This document shows positions 47,567 to 56,883 of a DNA stretch of 64,000 nucleotides, piece by piece. The notes beneath the pieces were generated by a model. It did not search any database and was not told the origin of the DNA. It was given only the letters and a program-made list of their open reading frames with translations. Source of the DNA: Bacillus mycoides (lineage in GTDB: Bacteria > Bacillota > Bacilli > Bacillales > Bacillaceae_G); NCBI RefSeq assembly GCF_018742245.1, contig NZ_CP036132.1, positions 4,149,001 to 4,213,000 of the forward strand, written 5' to 3'. A program made the translations under genes and the position numbers. Position 1 is the stretch's first letter. Each line of letters starts with the position of its first letter.

Positions 47567-48451
47567 TTATTTCGCCCTCTCTACAAAGATTTCGTTCAAC
47601 GTTGGCTCTAGCATTTTAAATTGTCGTAAGCTAATACCTTGTTCTTGCAATTGTTGCAAAATCTTTAGAGCTTCTGCATCGTCTTGTACCTTTACATAAA
47701 GAAGGCCTTGTTGTTTTTCATACGGGACATGTATAGCTTCTAATCCCTTTTCATTCTCTTCAGTATCTTCAATCGTTAAATTACGGAAACCGTATTCTTT
47801 CTTAATATCACTTAACTGTCCTTCTACAACTGCTTCACCTTTTTTCAAAATACATACATGTTGGCAAAAAGCCTCTACTTGCTCCATACGGTGACTTGAT
47901 AAAATAATTGTCTTTCCGCTCTGTACTTGTTCTCCAATAATACTAGCTAGCATTCCAGCATTAACTGGATCAAGTCCGCTAAATGGCTCATCTAAAATAA
48001 GAAGTTCTGGATCATGAAGAAGAGCAGCTATCAATTGAATTTTTTGCTGATTCCCTTTTGAAAGTTCTCCAGCCGTTTTAAATTTATATTCTGGGATTGC
48101 TAATCGCTCTAACCAGTGATCAATTGCAAGATCGACTTCTTTCTTCGTCATTCCTTCTAATCTACCAAAATATCGCAACTGATCTATTACTCTACTTTTT
48201 GTATATAGTCCTCTTTCTTCTGGTAAATATCCAATTGTTACCCCACTATCACCAAATGACTTTCCATCCCACGTAATAGAACCTTCATTTGGCGTTAATA
48301 AACCTAGTAACATTTTAATTGTCGTTGTTTTCCCTGCACCATTTCGGCCAAGTAAGCCTAACACTTCACCTTTCGGTAACGAGATTTGCAAACCATTAAC
48401 TGCTTTAGATTCTCCGAATATTTTTGTTAAGTTTTGAATTTGTAAACTCAA
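47567..48451 (-). CDS. ABC exporter ATPase, YhaQ/NatA-like
   Basis: The start is TTG 48451 (LSLQIQNLTKIFGES), 9 bases after GGGGAGG; more distal starts would cover this site. The 294-residue protein has Walker A GRNGAGKTTTIK (about residues 38-49), the signature LSKGNQQKIQ (about 132), Walker B LLILDEPFSGLDP, and a C-terminal extension of about 80 residues as in YhaQ. A 30-bp palindrome lies 59 bases upstream of the TTG, a probable operator. Confidence 0.92.
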   Translation of the reverse strand: MSLQIQNLTKIFGESKAVNGLQISLPKGEVLGLLGRNGAGKTTTIKMLLGLLTPNEGSITWDGKSFGDSGVTIGYLPEERGLYTKSRVIDQLRYFGRLEGMTKKEVDLAIDHWLERLAIPEYKFKTAGELSKGNQQKIQLIAALLHDPELLILDEPFSGLDPVNAGMLASIIGEQVQSGKTIILSSHRMEQVEAFCQHVCILKKGEAVVEGQLSDIKKEYGFRNLTIEDTEENEKGLEAIHVPYEKQQGLLYVKVQDDAEALKILQQLQEQGISLRQFKMLEPTLNEIFVERAK

Positions 48452-48509
48452 TGTATAAAGCCTCCCCTTTAGTATCATTCGTACCCTCTGTTAAAGCCTA
48501 TGATTGTTC

Positions 48510-48539
48510 AGAATGAAATATAGTACTATATTTCATTCT
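48510..48539. promoter_or_regulatory. Perfect 30-base palindrome upstream of the ABC exporter
   Basis: A 30-base stretch is a perfect inverted repeat with no spacer; the left half reads AGAATGAAATATAGT. It is not followed by a T run on the minus strand in a way that suggests a terminator, and it stands 59 bases before the start codon of the ABC operon. A strong operator or an RNA cruciform leader are both possible. No regulator gene adjoins it except the Rrf2 gene beyond the exporter. Confidence 0.75.
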
Positions 48540-48804
48540 CTTATATGTATCACTACACCTAACCCATCATTTGTTTCATTTAGTTAAAATCGTAAATAAA
48601 AACCCTGTTTTTATCAATTATAATTGTCATTACGACAATAAAACTTGTCAAAACAATTATTATTATTTAACTCATCTTTCTAATATAGGACAAACTACTA
48701 CATATACAAAAGACAATATGCAAATGTTCATAAAAAAAATTATAAAAAGCATTATATTTTAATATATAATATTAAATGATTTACTAACATCAAGGAGGAT
48801 ACAT
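48540..48804. other. Gap before the acid phosphatase gene
   Basis: This stretch is very AT-rich and has no gene that I can see. It contains an inverted repeat ATTGTC-N5-GACAAT (48623-48639) and an AT-rich near-palindrome around 48755-48775 that probably includes the -10 region of the phosphatase gene. Confidence 0.5.
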
Positions 48805-49632
48805 ATGAAGATGAAGAGGGGTATTACCACTTTATTATCTGTAGCCGTTCTTTCCACATCGCTTGTAGCATGTTCAGGAACAGCTGAGAAAACAGTGGCA
48901 AAAGAAGAGAAAGTACAATTAACAGACCAGCAATTAATGGCTGATTTATGGTATCAAACAGCTGGCGAAACGAAAGCACTATACTACCAAGGATACAATA
49001 TTGGTCAATTGAAGCTTGATGCAGCTCTTGCAAAAGGGACAGGCAAAAAACCTGCTATCATACTTGATTTAGATGAAACTGTTTTAGATAACAGTCCTCA
49101 TCAAGCTATGAGCGTAAAAACAGGAAAAGGCTATCCTTATAAATGGGACGATTGGATTAATAAGGCTGAAGCTGAGGCTCTCCCAGGCGCTATTGATTTC
49201 TTAAAATACACAGAGTCTAAAGGTGTAGATATTTACTACATCTCAAATCGTAAAACGAATCAACTAGATGCAACAATTAAAAACCTTGAGCGCGTAGGGG
49301 CTCCTCAAGCAACGAAAGAACATATATTACTACAAGACCCGAAAGAAAAAGGAAAAGAAAAGCGTCGTGAACTTGTTTCTCAAACACATGACATCGTCCT
49401 ATTCTTCGGTGACAACCTATCTGATTTCACTGATTTTGATGGGAAATCTGTAAAAAATCGCAATGAAACAGTAGCAGAATCAAAAGCACAATTTGGTGAA
49501 AAATTCATCATTTTCCCTAATCCAATGTACGGTGATTGGGAAGGCGCTTTATATGACTATAATTTCAAAAAATCAGATGCAGAAAAAGATAAAATCCGTC
49601 GTGACAACTTAAAATCATTTGATACAAAATAA
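48805..49632 (+). CDS. Class C acid phosphatase, lipoprotein e(P4) family
   Basis: The 275-residue protein has a lipoprotein signal with lipobox LVAC (Cys23). The HAD motif ILDLDETVLDNS follows at about residues 86-98 (Asp88 and Asp90). Motif II lies around YYISNRKTNQ and motif III in FFGDNLSDFTDFD, as in e(P4) proteins. It removes phosphate from nucleoside monophosphates outside the membrane, which helps take up nucleosides. AAGGAGG precedes the ATG. Confidence 0.93.
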   Translation: MKMKRGITTLLSVAVLSTSLVACSGTAEKTVAKEEKVQLTDQQLMADLWYQTAGETKALYYQGYNIGQLKLDAALAKGTGKKPAIILDLDETVLDNSPHQAMSVKTGKGYPYKWDDWINKAEAEALPGAIDFLKYTESKGVDIYYISNRKTNQLDATIKNLERVGAPQATKEHILLQDPKEKGKEKRRELVSQTHDIVLFFGDNLSDFTDFDGKSVKNRNETVAESKAQFGEKFIIFPNPMYGDWEGALYDYNFKKSDAEKDKIRRDNLKSFDTK

Positions 49633-49660
49633 AAGAGGATGGCATTTGCCATCCTCTTTT
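49631..49660. terminator. Two-way terminator between the phosphatase gene and motB
   Basis: A 13-bp perfect stem (AAAAGAGGATGGC / GCCATCCTCTTTT) with a 4-nt loop between converging genes. Confidence 0.9.
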
Positions 49661-50444
49661 ACTGCATATTTCTTGTTAAAGGCAAGATAAACACTTCAAC
49701 ACGTCTATTTTTCGCTTTTCCTTCTGGCGTATCATTTGGTGCAATTGAACGGTATTCTCCGTAACCAACTGCACTAAATTTTTCTGGTTGCAATTCTTTA
49801 TTTTGGAGTAACACCTGCATAAAATTAACTGCACGCTGTGTACTTAACTCCCAGTTTGATGCAAACTGAGCATTTGCGATAGGAACTGTATCTGTATGAC
49901 CCGACACTGTAATTTCACGAGGTGATGCCGACACAAGCAGGTTAGACATCTCTTTTGCAATCCCTAATGATTCCAACTTCACATCTGCTTTCCCTGAGTC
50001 AAATAATACATTTTCTAATATCGTTACCATTAATCCTTTTTCAGTTAAATCCGTTTTAAAAGAAGAAGATAATTGCTTTTCCTCAATATACTTGTCAATA
50101 CTTTGTTGTACTGCTTTTAATTCATTCATTTCTTGCTGTTTCACTTCAGCTTCAGCATCTTTTTTGATTTTCTCAGATTCCAAACCACTTGCCGATAGCT
50201 CTTTTTCTTCTTTTGGTTTTTGATCACTTAAAAACTCTTTATTTCCTGTTCCACCTGCTAGTTCACTTCGAAAAGCTACTGCCATCTGTTTAAATTTCGC
50301 AGCATCTATACTACTCATTGCAAATAAAACAATAAACAGCGCAAACAACAACGTTAGCATATCAGAATACGGGATTAACCAAGTTTCATCGATATGCTCG
50401 TCATGCTTTTTCCTTTTACTTCTTCTATTCTTCCTACTCCGCAT
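49659..50444 (-). CDS. motB: Flagellar motor stator protein MotB
   Basis: The 261-residue protein has a basic cytoplasmic start and one membrane segment with the proton-carrying Asp28 in IPYSDMLTLLFALFIVLFA (about 24-42). A linker follows, then a C-terminal OmpA-like peptidoglycan-binding domain (VSGHTDTVPIANAQFASNWELS, split here, about 180-201). It pairs with MotA; the genes overlap by 11 bases. The sequence lacks features that would point to the sodium-type MotS. Confidence 0.94.
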   Translation of the reverse strand: MRSRKNRRSKRKKHDEHIDETWLIPYSDMLTLLFALFIVLFAMSSIDAAKFKQMAVAFRSELAGGTGNKEFLSDQKPKEEKELSASGLESEKIKKDAEAEVKQQEMNELKAVQQSIDKYIEEKQLSSSFKTDLTEKGLMVTILENVLFDSGKADVKLESLGIAKEMSNLLVSASPREITVSGHTDTVPIANAQFASNWELSTQRAVNFMQVLLQNKELQPEKFSAVGYGEYRSIAPNDTPEGKAKNRRVEVFILPLTRNMQ

Positions 50445-51234
50445 TTTTTTCTGCTCCTTTTTCTAGCTTTTTACGCTCAGTTGCAGAAAGCGCACCTAAA
50501 ATGCGGTTTTTCATAATAAATGGATATGTACCTTCTTGTAACATTAATAAACAATCAATAATTAAACGTTTCTTCTCTAATTCAGCAGCAGACTTTTGCT
50601 TTAATTTATTTGCAAATGGATGCCATAATACGTAACCTGAAAAAATACCGAAAATCGTTGCAATAAACGCACCTGAAATAGCATGTCCTAGCTTTTCAAT
50701 ATCAGTTAAATTTCCAAGTGCAGCTACAAGACCAATAACAGCACCTAAAACCCCTAATGTAGGTGCATATGTACCAGCTTGCGAAAAAATAGTAGCTCCT
50801 TTTGCATGTCTTTCTTCAATTGCTTCTAATTCAGCTTCTAAAATTTGTTCTAAGTCTTCTGCAGATACACCATCAATCACAAACTTCATACCACGCAAGA
50901 GAAATTCATCTTGAATTTTATCTAATTGTTGTTCTAAAGACAAAATACCGTATTTTCTACTCTCAGATGTCCAATGAACAAATAATTCTAGTAACTGTTC
51001 ATAACTTAAATCTTTTTTATTTGAACCAAAAAGAACTTTAAATAATTTTGGAATCCTTTTTAGTTGATTCATTGGAAAGGCAATACATACTGCAGCAAAT
51101 GTACCAACAAAAATAATTAATGCTGCTGCAGGATTAACTAAGGCCATTACGTCAGCGCCCTTGACGACCATTCCTACTACTACTGCCAACACTCCTAAAA
51201 TGACTCCAATAATTGTTGCAAAATCCATTCCCAT
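50434..51234 (-). CDS. motA: Flagellar motor stator protein MotA
   Basis: The 266-residue protein has four membrane segments and the conserved MotA loop/helix AGTYAPTLGVLGAVIGL (about residues 153-169), plus GHAISGAFIATIFGIFSGYVLWHP (in two parts, about 182-205). It is closer to B. subtilis MotA than to MotP across these segments, so a proton-driven stator is likely. It starts the motAB unit. The gap upstream (51235-51493) has no gene I can see. Confidence 0.95.
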   Translation of the reverse strand: MGMDFATIIGVILGVLAVVVGMVVKGADVMALVNPAAALIIFVGTFAAVCIAFPMNQLKRIPKLFKVLFGSNKKDLSYEQLLELFVHWTSESRKYGILSLEQQLDKIQDEFLLRGMKFVIDGVSAEDLEQILEAELEAIEERHAKGATIFSQAGTYAPTLGVLGAVIGLVAALGNLTDIEKLGHAISGAFIATIFGIFSGYVLWHPFANKLKQKSAAELEKKRLIIDCLLMLQEGTYPFIMKNRILGALSATERKKLEKGAEKNAE

Positions 51235-51493
51235 TCACTCCTAGTCTATACAAGAAGTCCTTTATTCTCCATAATCGTTACATCTCCTTATATGTATATA
51301 TTACATAAAAAATGAATCACATGAAAGATAGGAAATGAATTATATAAAAAAAATACTACAATTTCACACATTTTCTGACATTTTCTTTGCATTTCTATTA
51401 CGTTATGACTCTTATATTTCTTTTTCAATAAACTAGATTTATAATAAAAACGATACATATTTTATTAAGAAAGGACAGTGATTACAAGGTATC

Positions 51494-52273
51494 ATGAAAA
51501 AGATAATACTTATTTCTGCCACTACTATTGTAATCGGTATCACATCTTTCGCTTACTTTGGTTCTAAATCACCACTGCAAAATGAGGCGAAAGCTGTCGA
51601 AAGTCAAAAACATAGTAACCATCCAAAAGAAGAGATTCCTGCTTTTCCAAAAGCTGATCATAATGCAAAGAAACTAGATGATAATTTTTCCGTTGTAACA
51701 AATCCAGATTCTGCTCTTGTATTAGTCAATAAACATCGTAAATTACCAGATGGGTACATTCCAGAAGATTTAACGAAACCGAACGTACCATTTACTAGTC
51801 CAAAAGATAAAGAGAAAACATTACTTCGCAAAGATGCTGCAGACGCTCTTGAAAAAATGTTCCAAGCAGCGAAAGAAGAAGGTTTAGAACTTACAGCAGT
51901 TTCAGGTTACCGTTCTTACAAACGCCAACAGTCATTACATAATACATATATTAAACGCCAAGGAAAAGCTGCGGCTGATTCGGTAAGTGCAATTCCTGGA
52001 ACAAGCGAGCATCAAACTGGTCTAGCAATGGATATTAGCTCAAAATCTGCTAAATTCCAATTAGAACCAAGATTCGGAGAGACAGCAGAAGGAAAATGGG
52101 TTGCAGAACATGCCCATGAGTTCGGATTTGTCATTCGTTATTTAGAGGATAAAACAGAGACAACAGAGTATTCATACGAACCGTGGCACTTACGCTACGT
52201 TGGCAATCCATATGCCGCATACATATATAAGCACCACCTAACATTAGAAGAGGCAACGAAGGACAAAAAATAA
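51494..52273 (+). CDS. D-alanyl-D-alanine carboxypeptidase, VanY/LdcB type (M15)
   Basis: The 259-residue protein has an N-terminal signal or anchor (IILISATTIVIGITSFAYF, residues 4-22). An M15B zinc peptidase domain follows: SGYRSYKRQQ (137-146), metal ligands His173 and Asp180 in SEHQTGLAMD, and catalytic Glu/His in EPWHLRYVG (229-237). It trims the last D-alanine from peptidoglycan stems outside the membrane. An AAGG site precedes the ATG. It has its own terminator. Confidence 0.93.
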   Translation: MKKIILISATTIVIGITSFAYFGSKSPLQNEAKAVESQKHSNHPKEEIPAFPKADHNAKKLDDNFSVVTNPDSALVLVNKHRKLPDGYIPEDLTKPNVPFTSPKDKEKTLLRKDAADALEKMFQAAKEEGLELTAVSGYRSYKRQQSLHNTYIKRQGKAAADSVSAIPGTSEHQTGLAMDISSKSAKFQLEPRFGETAEGKWVAEHAHEFGFVIRYLEDKTETTEYSYEPWHLRYVGNPYAAYIYKHHLTLEEATKDKK

Positions 52274-52296
52274 GAGAGCGAATCGCTCTCTTATTT
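52268..52296 (+). terminator. Terminator after the carboxypeptidase gene
   Basis: A 13-bp perfect stem (AAATAAGAGAGCG / CGCTCTCTTATTT) with a 3-nt loop, followed by TTCTTTT. Confidence 0.9.
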
Positions 52297-52309
52297 TTCT
52301 TTTATTCTA

Positions 52310-52753
52310 TTATTGTAATAATTTCTTCCATTCCTCAGGCCACGGTTCGCCTCTTCCAGTTCTTTTCGATGCTTGGACCATCATACCGCGTCCAACTAAA
52401 CAAACTTCCCCCTCTGCATTTTTGACCATATAGTGTAAATCTAAAGAGGAGTTCCCAACCGCTCCTGCCTTTACATATATTTTCAACTGCTCATCAAAAT
52501 AAATTTGTTTAATAAAATTGCATTGTAAATCTGCAACAACGATCATCGTTTCTGAAGATTCATGTGTCCATTCTTGCATAAATCCAAGTTCTTTAAACAA
52601 TGCGATACGAGCTTCTTCAAAATATGTAAAAGCAACGACATTATTTACATGTCCAAACATATCTACTTCACCAAAACGAACTTTGACAGGATTATAAAAT
52701 GAAAAACCACTTTCCCATTGCTCAAAGTCTTCAATATAAGAAATTCTCTTCAT
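52310..52753 (-). CDS. ysmA: 4HBT-family acyl-CoA thioesterase, YsmA-like
   Basis: The 147-residue hot-dog fold protein has the 4HBT core VRFGEVDMFGHVNNVVAFTYFEEAR (in two parts, about residues 25-49), with the active-site Asp in EVDMFGHVNN. The place after sdhB on the same strand matches ysmA of B. subtilis. It hydrolyses acyl-CoA thioesters; the chain length is unknown. GGAGAGGG precedes the ATG. Confidence 0.85.
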   Translation of the reverse strand: MKRISYIEDFEQWESGFSFYNPVKVRFGEVDMFGHVNNVVAFTYFEEARIALFKELGFMQEWTHESSETMIVVADLQCNFIKQIYFDEQLKIYVKAGAVGNSSLDLHYMVKNAEGEVCLVGRGMMVQASKRTGRGEPWPEEWKKLLQ

Positions 52754-52810
52754 CGTTCCCTCTCCTTTTCGCTCTTAAAATAAACAGAATAAACAGAAAA
52801 ATAAACTTAT

Positions 52811-52845
52811 AAATATTGCCTCTTCAACACGAAGAGGCAATATTT
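52811..52845 (-). terminator. Terminator after sdhB
   Basis: A 15-bp perfect stem (AAATATTGCCTCTTC / GAAGAGGCAATATTT) with a 5-nt loop one base beyond the sdhB stop. It ends the sdhCAB unit. Confidence 0.9.
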
Positions 52846-52846
52846 A

Positions 52847-53608
52847 TTAATAGTTATTGTCGCTACCAAAGAAATCTTTGAACGATTGAATTGTTGTATC
52901 ACGGTTTAATGCTGCAATTGAAGTTGTTAATGGAATACCTTTCGGACATGACTGCACACAGTTTTGAGAGTTACCACAGTTTGCAAGTCCTCCATCACCC
53001 ATAATTGCACGCAAGCGATCTGCTTTATGCATTTCACCAGTTGGATGCGAGTTGAATAAACGCGCTTGTGAAAGCGGTGCTGGTCCAATAAAATCAGATT
53101 TACTGTTTACGTTCGGACATGACTCTAAGCAAACACCACATGTCATACATTTTGAAAGTTCATATGCCCATTGACGCTTTTTCTCTGGCATTCTTGGACC
53201 TGGTCCTAGATCGTACGTACCGTCGATTGGAATCCAAGCTTTAACACGTTTTAACGCATTAAACATACGGCTACGGTCAACTTGTAAGTCACGTACAATC
53301 GGGAATGTCTTCATCGGCTTTAAGCGGATGGGTTGTTCTAACTGGTCAATAAGAGCTGTACATGATTGACGTGGTTTTCCGTTAATCACCATCGAACAAG
53401 CACCACATACTTCTTCTAAACAGTTCATATCCCATGCAATCGGAGTCGTCTGGTTTCCTTTTGAATCAACAGGATTACGACGAATTTCCATCAGTGCCGA
53501 AATAATATTCATATTTGGACGATATGGAATTTCAAACTCTTGGTCAAACTCTTGTGCATCTGGTCCATCTTGTCTCGTAATGATGAGGCGGATTGTTTTC
53601 TCAGACAT
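52847..53608 (-). CDS. sdhB: Succinate dehydrogenase iron-sulfur subunit
   Basis: The start is ATG 53608 (MSEKTIRLIITRQDG), after GAAGGGGGA; the frame upstream overlaps sdhA without a site. The 253-residue protein has the [2Fe-2S] cysteines (CLEEVCGACSMVINGKPRQSC) as three groups at about residues 62-82. Two further clusters are CMTCGVCLESCPN and CVQSCPKG for the [4Fe-4S]/[3Fe-4S] centres. It passes electrons from SdhA to the quinone site at SdhC. It overlaps sdhA by 8 bases. Confidence 0.98.
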   Translation of the reverse strand: MSEKTIRLIITRQDGPDAQEFDQEFEIPYRPNMNIISALMEIRRNPVDSKGNQTTPIAWDMNCLEEVCGACSMVINGKPRQSCTALIDQLEQPIRLKPMKTFPIVRDLQVDRSRMFNALKRVKAWIPIDGTYDLGPGPRMPEKKRQWAYELSKCMTCGVCLESCPNVNSKSDFIGPAPLSQARLFNSHPTGEMHKADRLRAIMGDGGLANCGNSQNCVQSCPKGIPLTTSIAALNRDTTIQSFKDFFGSDNNY

Positions 53609-55394
53609 GTTGCTTATCCCCCTTCTCTTCACCCTTAGCAGCTACATCATGTTTTGAGGAATAGTCACGTTTACGTGGTTTAATTAATGAAACATCCACT
53701 TCTTCGTAATGGAATGCTGGTGCTTTTCCTTCTCCCTCAAATTTCGCCATCGTAGTTTTTAAGAAGTTTGCATCATCACGATTTGGGAATTCTGGTTTGT
53801 AATGTGCTCCGCGGCTTTCATTACGGTTATATGCGCCAATTGTAATAACACGTGCTAACTCGAACATATTTGCAAGTTGACGTGTAAATGAAGCACCTTG
53901 GTTACTCCATCTCGCTGTATCGTTAATGTTAATGCGTTTGTAACGCGCCATTAACTCTTCAATTTTCGCATCAGTTTCTAGTAACTTTTTATTTTCACGA
54001 ACTACTGTAACGTTATCCGTCATCCATTCTCCAAGCTCTTTATGAAGAACATATGCATTTTCGTTACCATCAAGCGTTAAAATATTGTTAAATTTCTCTG
54101 TTTCGATTAATTCATTTTGCTCATATACAGTAGATGAAACAGCATCAGATGATTTAGAAAGACCTTTCATATACTCAATCGCGTTCGGTCCTGCTACCAT
54201 ACCACCGTAAATTGCTGATAATAGTGAGTTCGCACCAAGGCGGTTACCACCGTGCATAGAATAATCACACTCACCTGCTGCAAATAAACCTGGAATACTT
54301 GTCATTTGTTTATAATCAACCCATAATCCGCCCATTGAATAGTGAACCGCTGGGAAGATTTTCATTGGTAGTTTACGAGGATCATCACCTGTAAATTTCT
54401 CATAGATTTCAATAATTCCACCAAGTTTAATATCTAGTTCTTTCGGATCTTTATGAGAAAGATCTAAGTACACCATGTTTTCACCGTTAATACCTAGTTT
54501 TTGCTCTACGCAAACATCAAAGATTTCACGCGTTGCAATATCACGAGGTACAAGGTTTCCGTAAGCTGGATATTTTTCTTCTAAGAAGTACCATGGCTTA
54601 CCATCTTTATACGTCCAAACACGTCCACCTTCACCACGTGCAGATTCACTCATAAGACGTAACTTATCGTCTCCAGGAATTGCCGTTGGATGGATTTGAA
54701 TGAACTCACCGTTCGCATAATATGCACCTTGTTGATATACAGCAGACGCTGCTGTACCTGTATTAATAATAGAGTTTGTTGATTTTCCAAAGATGATACC
54801 AGGGCCCCCTGTTGCCATAATCACGGCATCAGCTTGGAAACTTTTTATCTCCATAGTTTGTAAGTCTTGCGCGACGATTCCTCGGCACACACCTTCATCA
54901 TCCACAACAGCTCGTAAGAAATCCCAACCTTCATATTTCGTTACAAGTCCTGCTACTTCATGACGACGTACTTGCTCATCTAATGCATATAGTAATTGTT
55001 GACCAGTTGTTGCGCCAGCAAATGCTGTACGATGATGTTGTGTTCCACCGAAACGACGGAAATCAAGAAGTCCTTCTTCCGTACGGTTGAACATAACACC
55101 CATGCGGTCCATTAAATGAATAATACCAGGTGCTGCATCACACATCGCTTTAACTGGTGGTTGGTTCGCTAAGAAGTCCCCACCATAAATTGTATCGTCA
55201 AAGTGGATCCATGGAGAATCCCCTTCACCTTTTGTATTTACGGCACCGTTAATTCCACCTTGGGCACATACAGAATGTGAACGTTTTACTGGTACTAAAG
55301 AAAATAGTTCAACATTTACTCCTGCTTCTGCCGCTTTAATCGTTGCCATTAAGCCGGCCAAGCCACCGCCGACTACTATAAGTTTCCCTTTCAT
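53601..55394 (-). CDS. sdhA: Succinate dehydrogenase flavoprotein subunit
   Basis: The 597-residue protein has an N-terminal FAD motif (VVGGGLAGLMATIKAAEAG, about residues 7-25). The covalent-FAD histidine lies in RSHSVCAQGGINGA (about 39-52), and the active-site region includes HPTAIPG and RGEGGRVW. It oxidises succinate to fumarate on the inner face of the membrane. It is the second gene of sdhCAB. Confidence 0.98.
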   Translation of the reverse strand: MKGKLIVVGGGLAGLMATIKAAEAGVNVELFSLVPVKRSHSVCAQGGINGAVNTKGEGDSPWIHFDDTIYGGDFLANQPPVKAMCDAAPGIIHLMDRMGVMFNRTEEGLLDFRRFGGTQHHRTAFAGATTGQQLLYALDEQVRRHEVAGLVTKYEGWDFLRAVVDDEGVCRGIVAQDLQTMEIKSFQADAVIMATGGPGIIFGKSTNSIINTGTAASAVYQQGAYYANGEFIQIHPTAIPGDDKLRLMSESARGEGGRVWTYKDGKPWYFLEEKYPAYGNLVPRDIATREIFDVCVEQKLGINGENMVYLDLSHKDPKELDIKLGGIIEIYEKFTGDDPRKLPMKIFPAVHYSMGGLWVDYKQMTSIPGLFAAGECDYSMHGGNRLGANSLLSAIYGGMVAGPNAIEYMKGLSKSSDAVSSTVYEQNELIETEKFNNILTLDGNENAYVLHKELGEWMTDNVTVVRENKKLLETDAKIEELMARYKRININDTARWSNQGASFTRQLANMFELARVITIGAYNRNESRGAHYKPEFPNRDDANFLKTTMAKFEGEGKAPAFHYEEVDVSLIKPRKRDYSSKHDVAAKGEEKGDKQHV

Positions 55395-55407
55395 GCTCTC
55401 CCACTCC

Positions 55408-56034
55408 TTACTGGTTTGCTAGCTGTGGATCGATGAACGCTAATAATGCACTCACACCTACATAAGATAGACCTAAGAAAATAGCTAATGTTACATAAGT
55501 AGAGATTCTTTGTGAACGTGGAGATACTGTAATTCCCCAGCTTATGCAGAATGTCCATAGTCCATTTGCAAAGTGGAAAATTGTTGAAACAACACCAACT
55601 AAATAGAAACCAAACATAAATGGGTTGTTTAAAATATCTGCCATCATATCATAGTTTACCTCTTTACCTAACAATGCTTGAATACGAGTTTCCCAGACGT
55701 GCCAAGAAATGAAGATCAGCGTAACGATACCTGAAATTCGTTGGAAGACGAACATCCAGTTACGGAAATAGCCGTAAGATACCGCATTGTTCTTAGCTGT
55801 AAATGCAATATATAAGCCATATATAGCATGGTACAGTATAGGTAAAAAGATGATGAAAATTTCTAGCGCATACCGGAATGGAAGGAGCTCCATAAAGCCT
55901 GCAGCTTTGTTAAAAGCCTCTGCTCCTCTTGTTGCAAAGTTGTTTACAATTAAATGTTGCGTCAAAAAGACACCAACCGGGATGACCCCCATTAATGAGT
56001 GCCACTTACGAAACGTATACTCGCGGCCTTTCAT
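55408..56034 (-). CDS. sdhC: Succinate dehydrogenase cytochrome b558 subunit
   Basis: The 208-residue protein has five membrane segments and histidines placed for two hemes b (RKWHSLMGV, TQHLIVNNF, LYHAIYGLY, SWHVWETR, FHFANGLW). This is the Bacillus one-subunit anchor type without SdhD. It starts the sdhCAB unit; AAGGGGG precedes the ATG. The 298-base gap upstream to yslB has no gene and holds the divergent promoters. Confidence 0.97.
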   Translation of the reverse strand: MKGREYTFRKWHSLMGVIPVGVFLTQHLIVNNFATRGAEAFNKAAGFMELLPFRYALEIFIIFLPILYHAIYGLYIAFTAKNNAVSYGYFRNWMFVFQRISGIVTLIFISWHVWETRIQALLGKEVNYDMMADILNNPFMFGFYLVGVVSTIFHFANGLWTFCISWGITVSPRSQRISTYVTLAIFLGLSYVGVSALLAFIDPQLANQ

Positions 56035-56332
56035 GTCCCCATTACCCCCTTGAATGTTTGACTGCTGTTTTCAGATTAATTTACAACAATAATGTTTTTT
56101 CACTATTGGCATAAGAAAAACTGAAAAAATTATTCGAAATATTTCAGCATAATTTGATTCCAAGTTCATTTTACCCCTATTTTTGTCGAAGCGTCAAGAA
56201 AACGTATACATAATTTGCATATAATTTGCCAATTCTTTTTTTTTCTTATATATTCAGATTTCCCCAAAGAAAAATCTGTTTTTATAAATGAAAAATGTTA
56301 TATAATAATCCCTATAGAAAGAGGGGAATATT

Positions 56333-56782
56333 GTGAGCAAAAATACAATCGATATAACATCTTTAGAAGATGTTTCATTGAACGCCTTCGCTTATGAATT
56401 GCTACGTGAAGAATTACTACCTGATTTAATTGGTAACGATTTAGATGGTATTTTATACTGGGCCGGTAGAAACCTTGCGAGAAAATATCCGCTAGAAACA
56501 ATTGAAGAAGTCATTCAGTTTTTTGAAAAAGCTGGTTGGGGCACTTTAAGCATCATTGAACATAAACGTCGTGAAATGCAATTTCAACTTAAAGGTACAC
56601 TTATTACTGAGCGTCAAAAACAAAAAAGACATTCATCTTATCAATTAGAAGCTGGATTTATCGCCGAGCAAATTCAAAGACAAAGAAACGTCGTTGCAGA
56701 GTCCTATGAGGAACAGAAAAAACGTTCAGACTCTATTACATTTCTTGTTAAATGGGATATAAAAGATCTCATTGAAGTGTAG
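56333..56782 (+). CDS. yslB: YslB family protein (DUF2507)
   Basis: The 149-residue protein starts at GTG 56333 (VSKNTIDITSLEDVS), after AGAGGGG. It resembles YslB/DUF2507 proteins, which share a fold with V4R-type ligand-binding domains (FEKAGWGTLSIIEHKRREMQFQL in two parts, about residues 63-85). No function is known to me. It is divergent from sdhC, as in B. subtilis. Confidence 0.88.
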   Translation: MSKNTIDITSLEDVSLNAFAYELLREELLPDLIGNDLDGILYWAGRNLARKYPLETIEEVIQFFEKAGWGTLSIIEHKRREMQFQLKGTLITERQKQKRHSSYQLEAGFIAEQIQRQRNVVAESYEEQKKRSDSITFLVKWDIKDLIEV

Positions 56783-56793
56783 CATCTACTTAC

Positions 56794-56823
56794 AGTCAAC
56801 TAGACATATAAGTTTAGTTGACT
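56794..56823 (+). terminator. Terminator after yslB
   Basis: A 9-bp perfect stem (AGTCAACTA / TAGTTGACT) with extra inner pairs and a following T run (TTTTTG). Confidence 0.82.
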
Positions 56824-56883
56824 TTTTTGTATATTCATTTAGGTGTGTTTATTTTAAATCTTCAGAAATTATATCAAAAAACA

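Noticed and set aside
49659..51234. Sodium-type stator MotPS instead of MotAB
   Set aside because: The MotA segments AGTYAPTLGVLGAVIGL and GYVLWHPFANKLK match MotA more closely than MotP.
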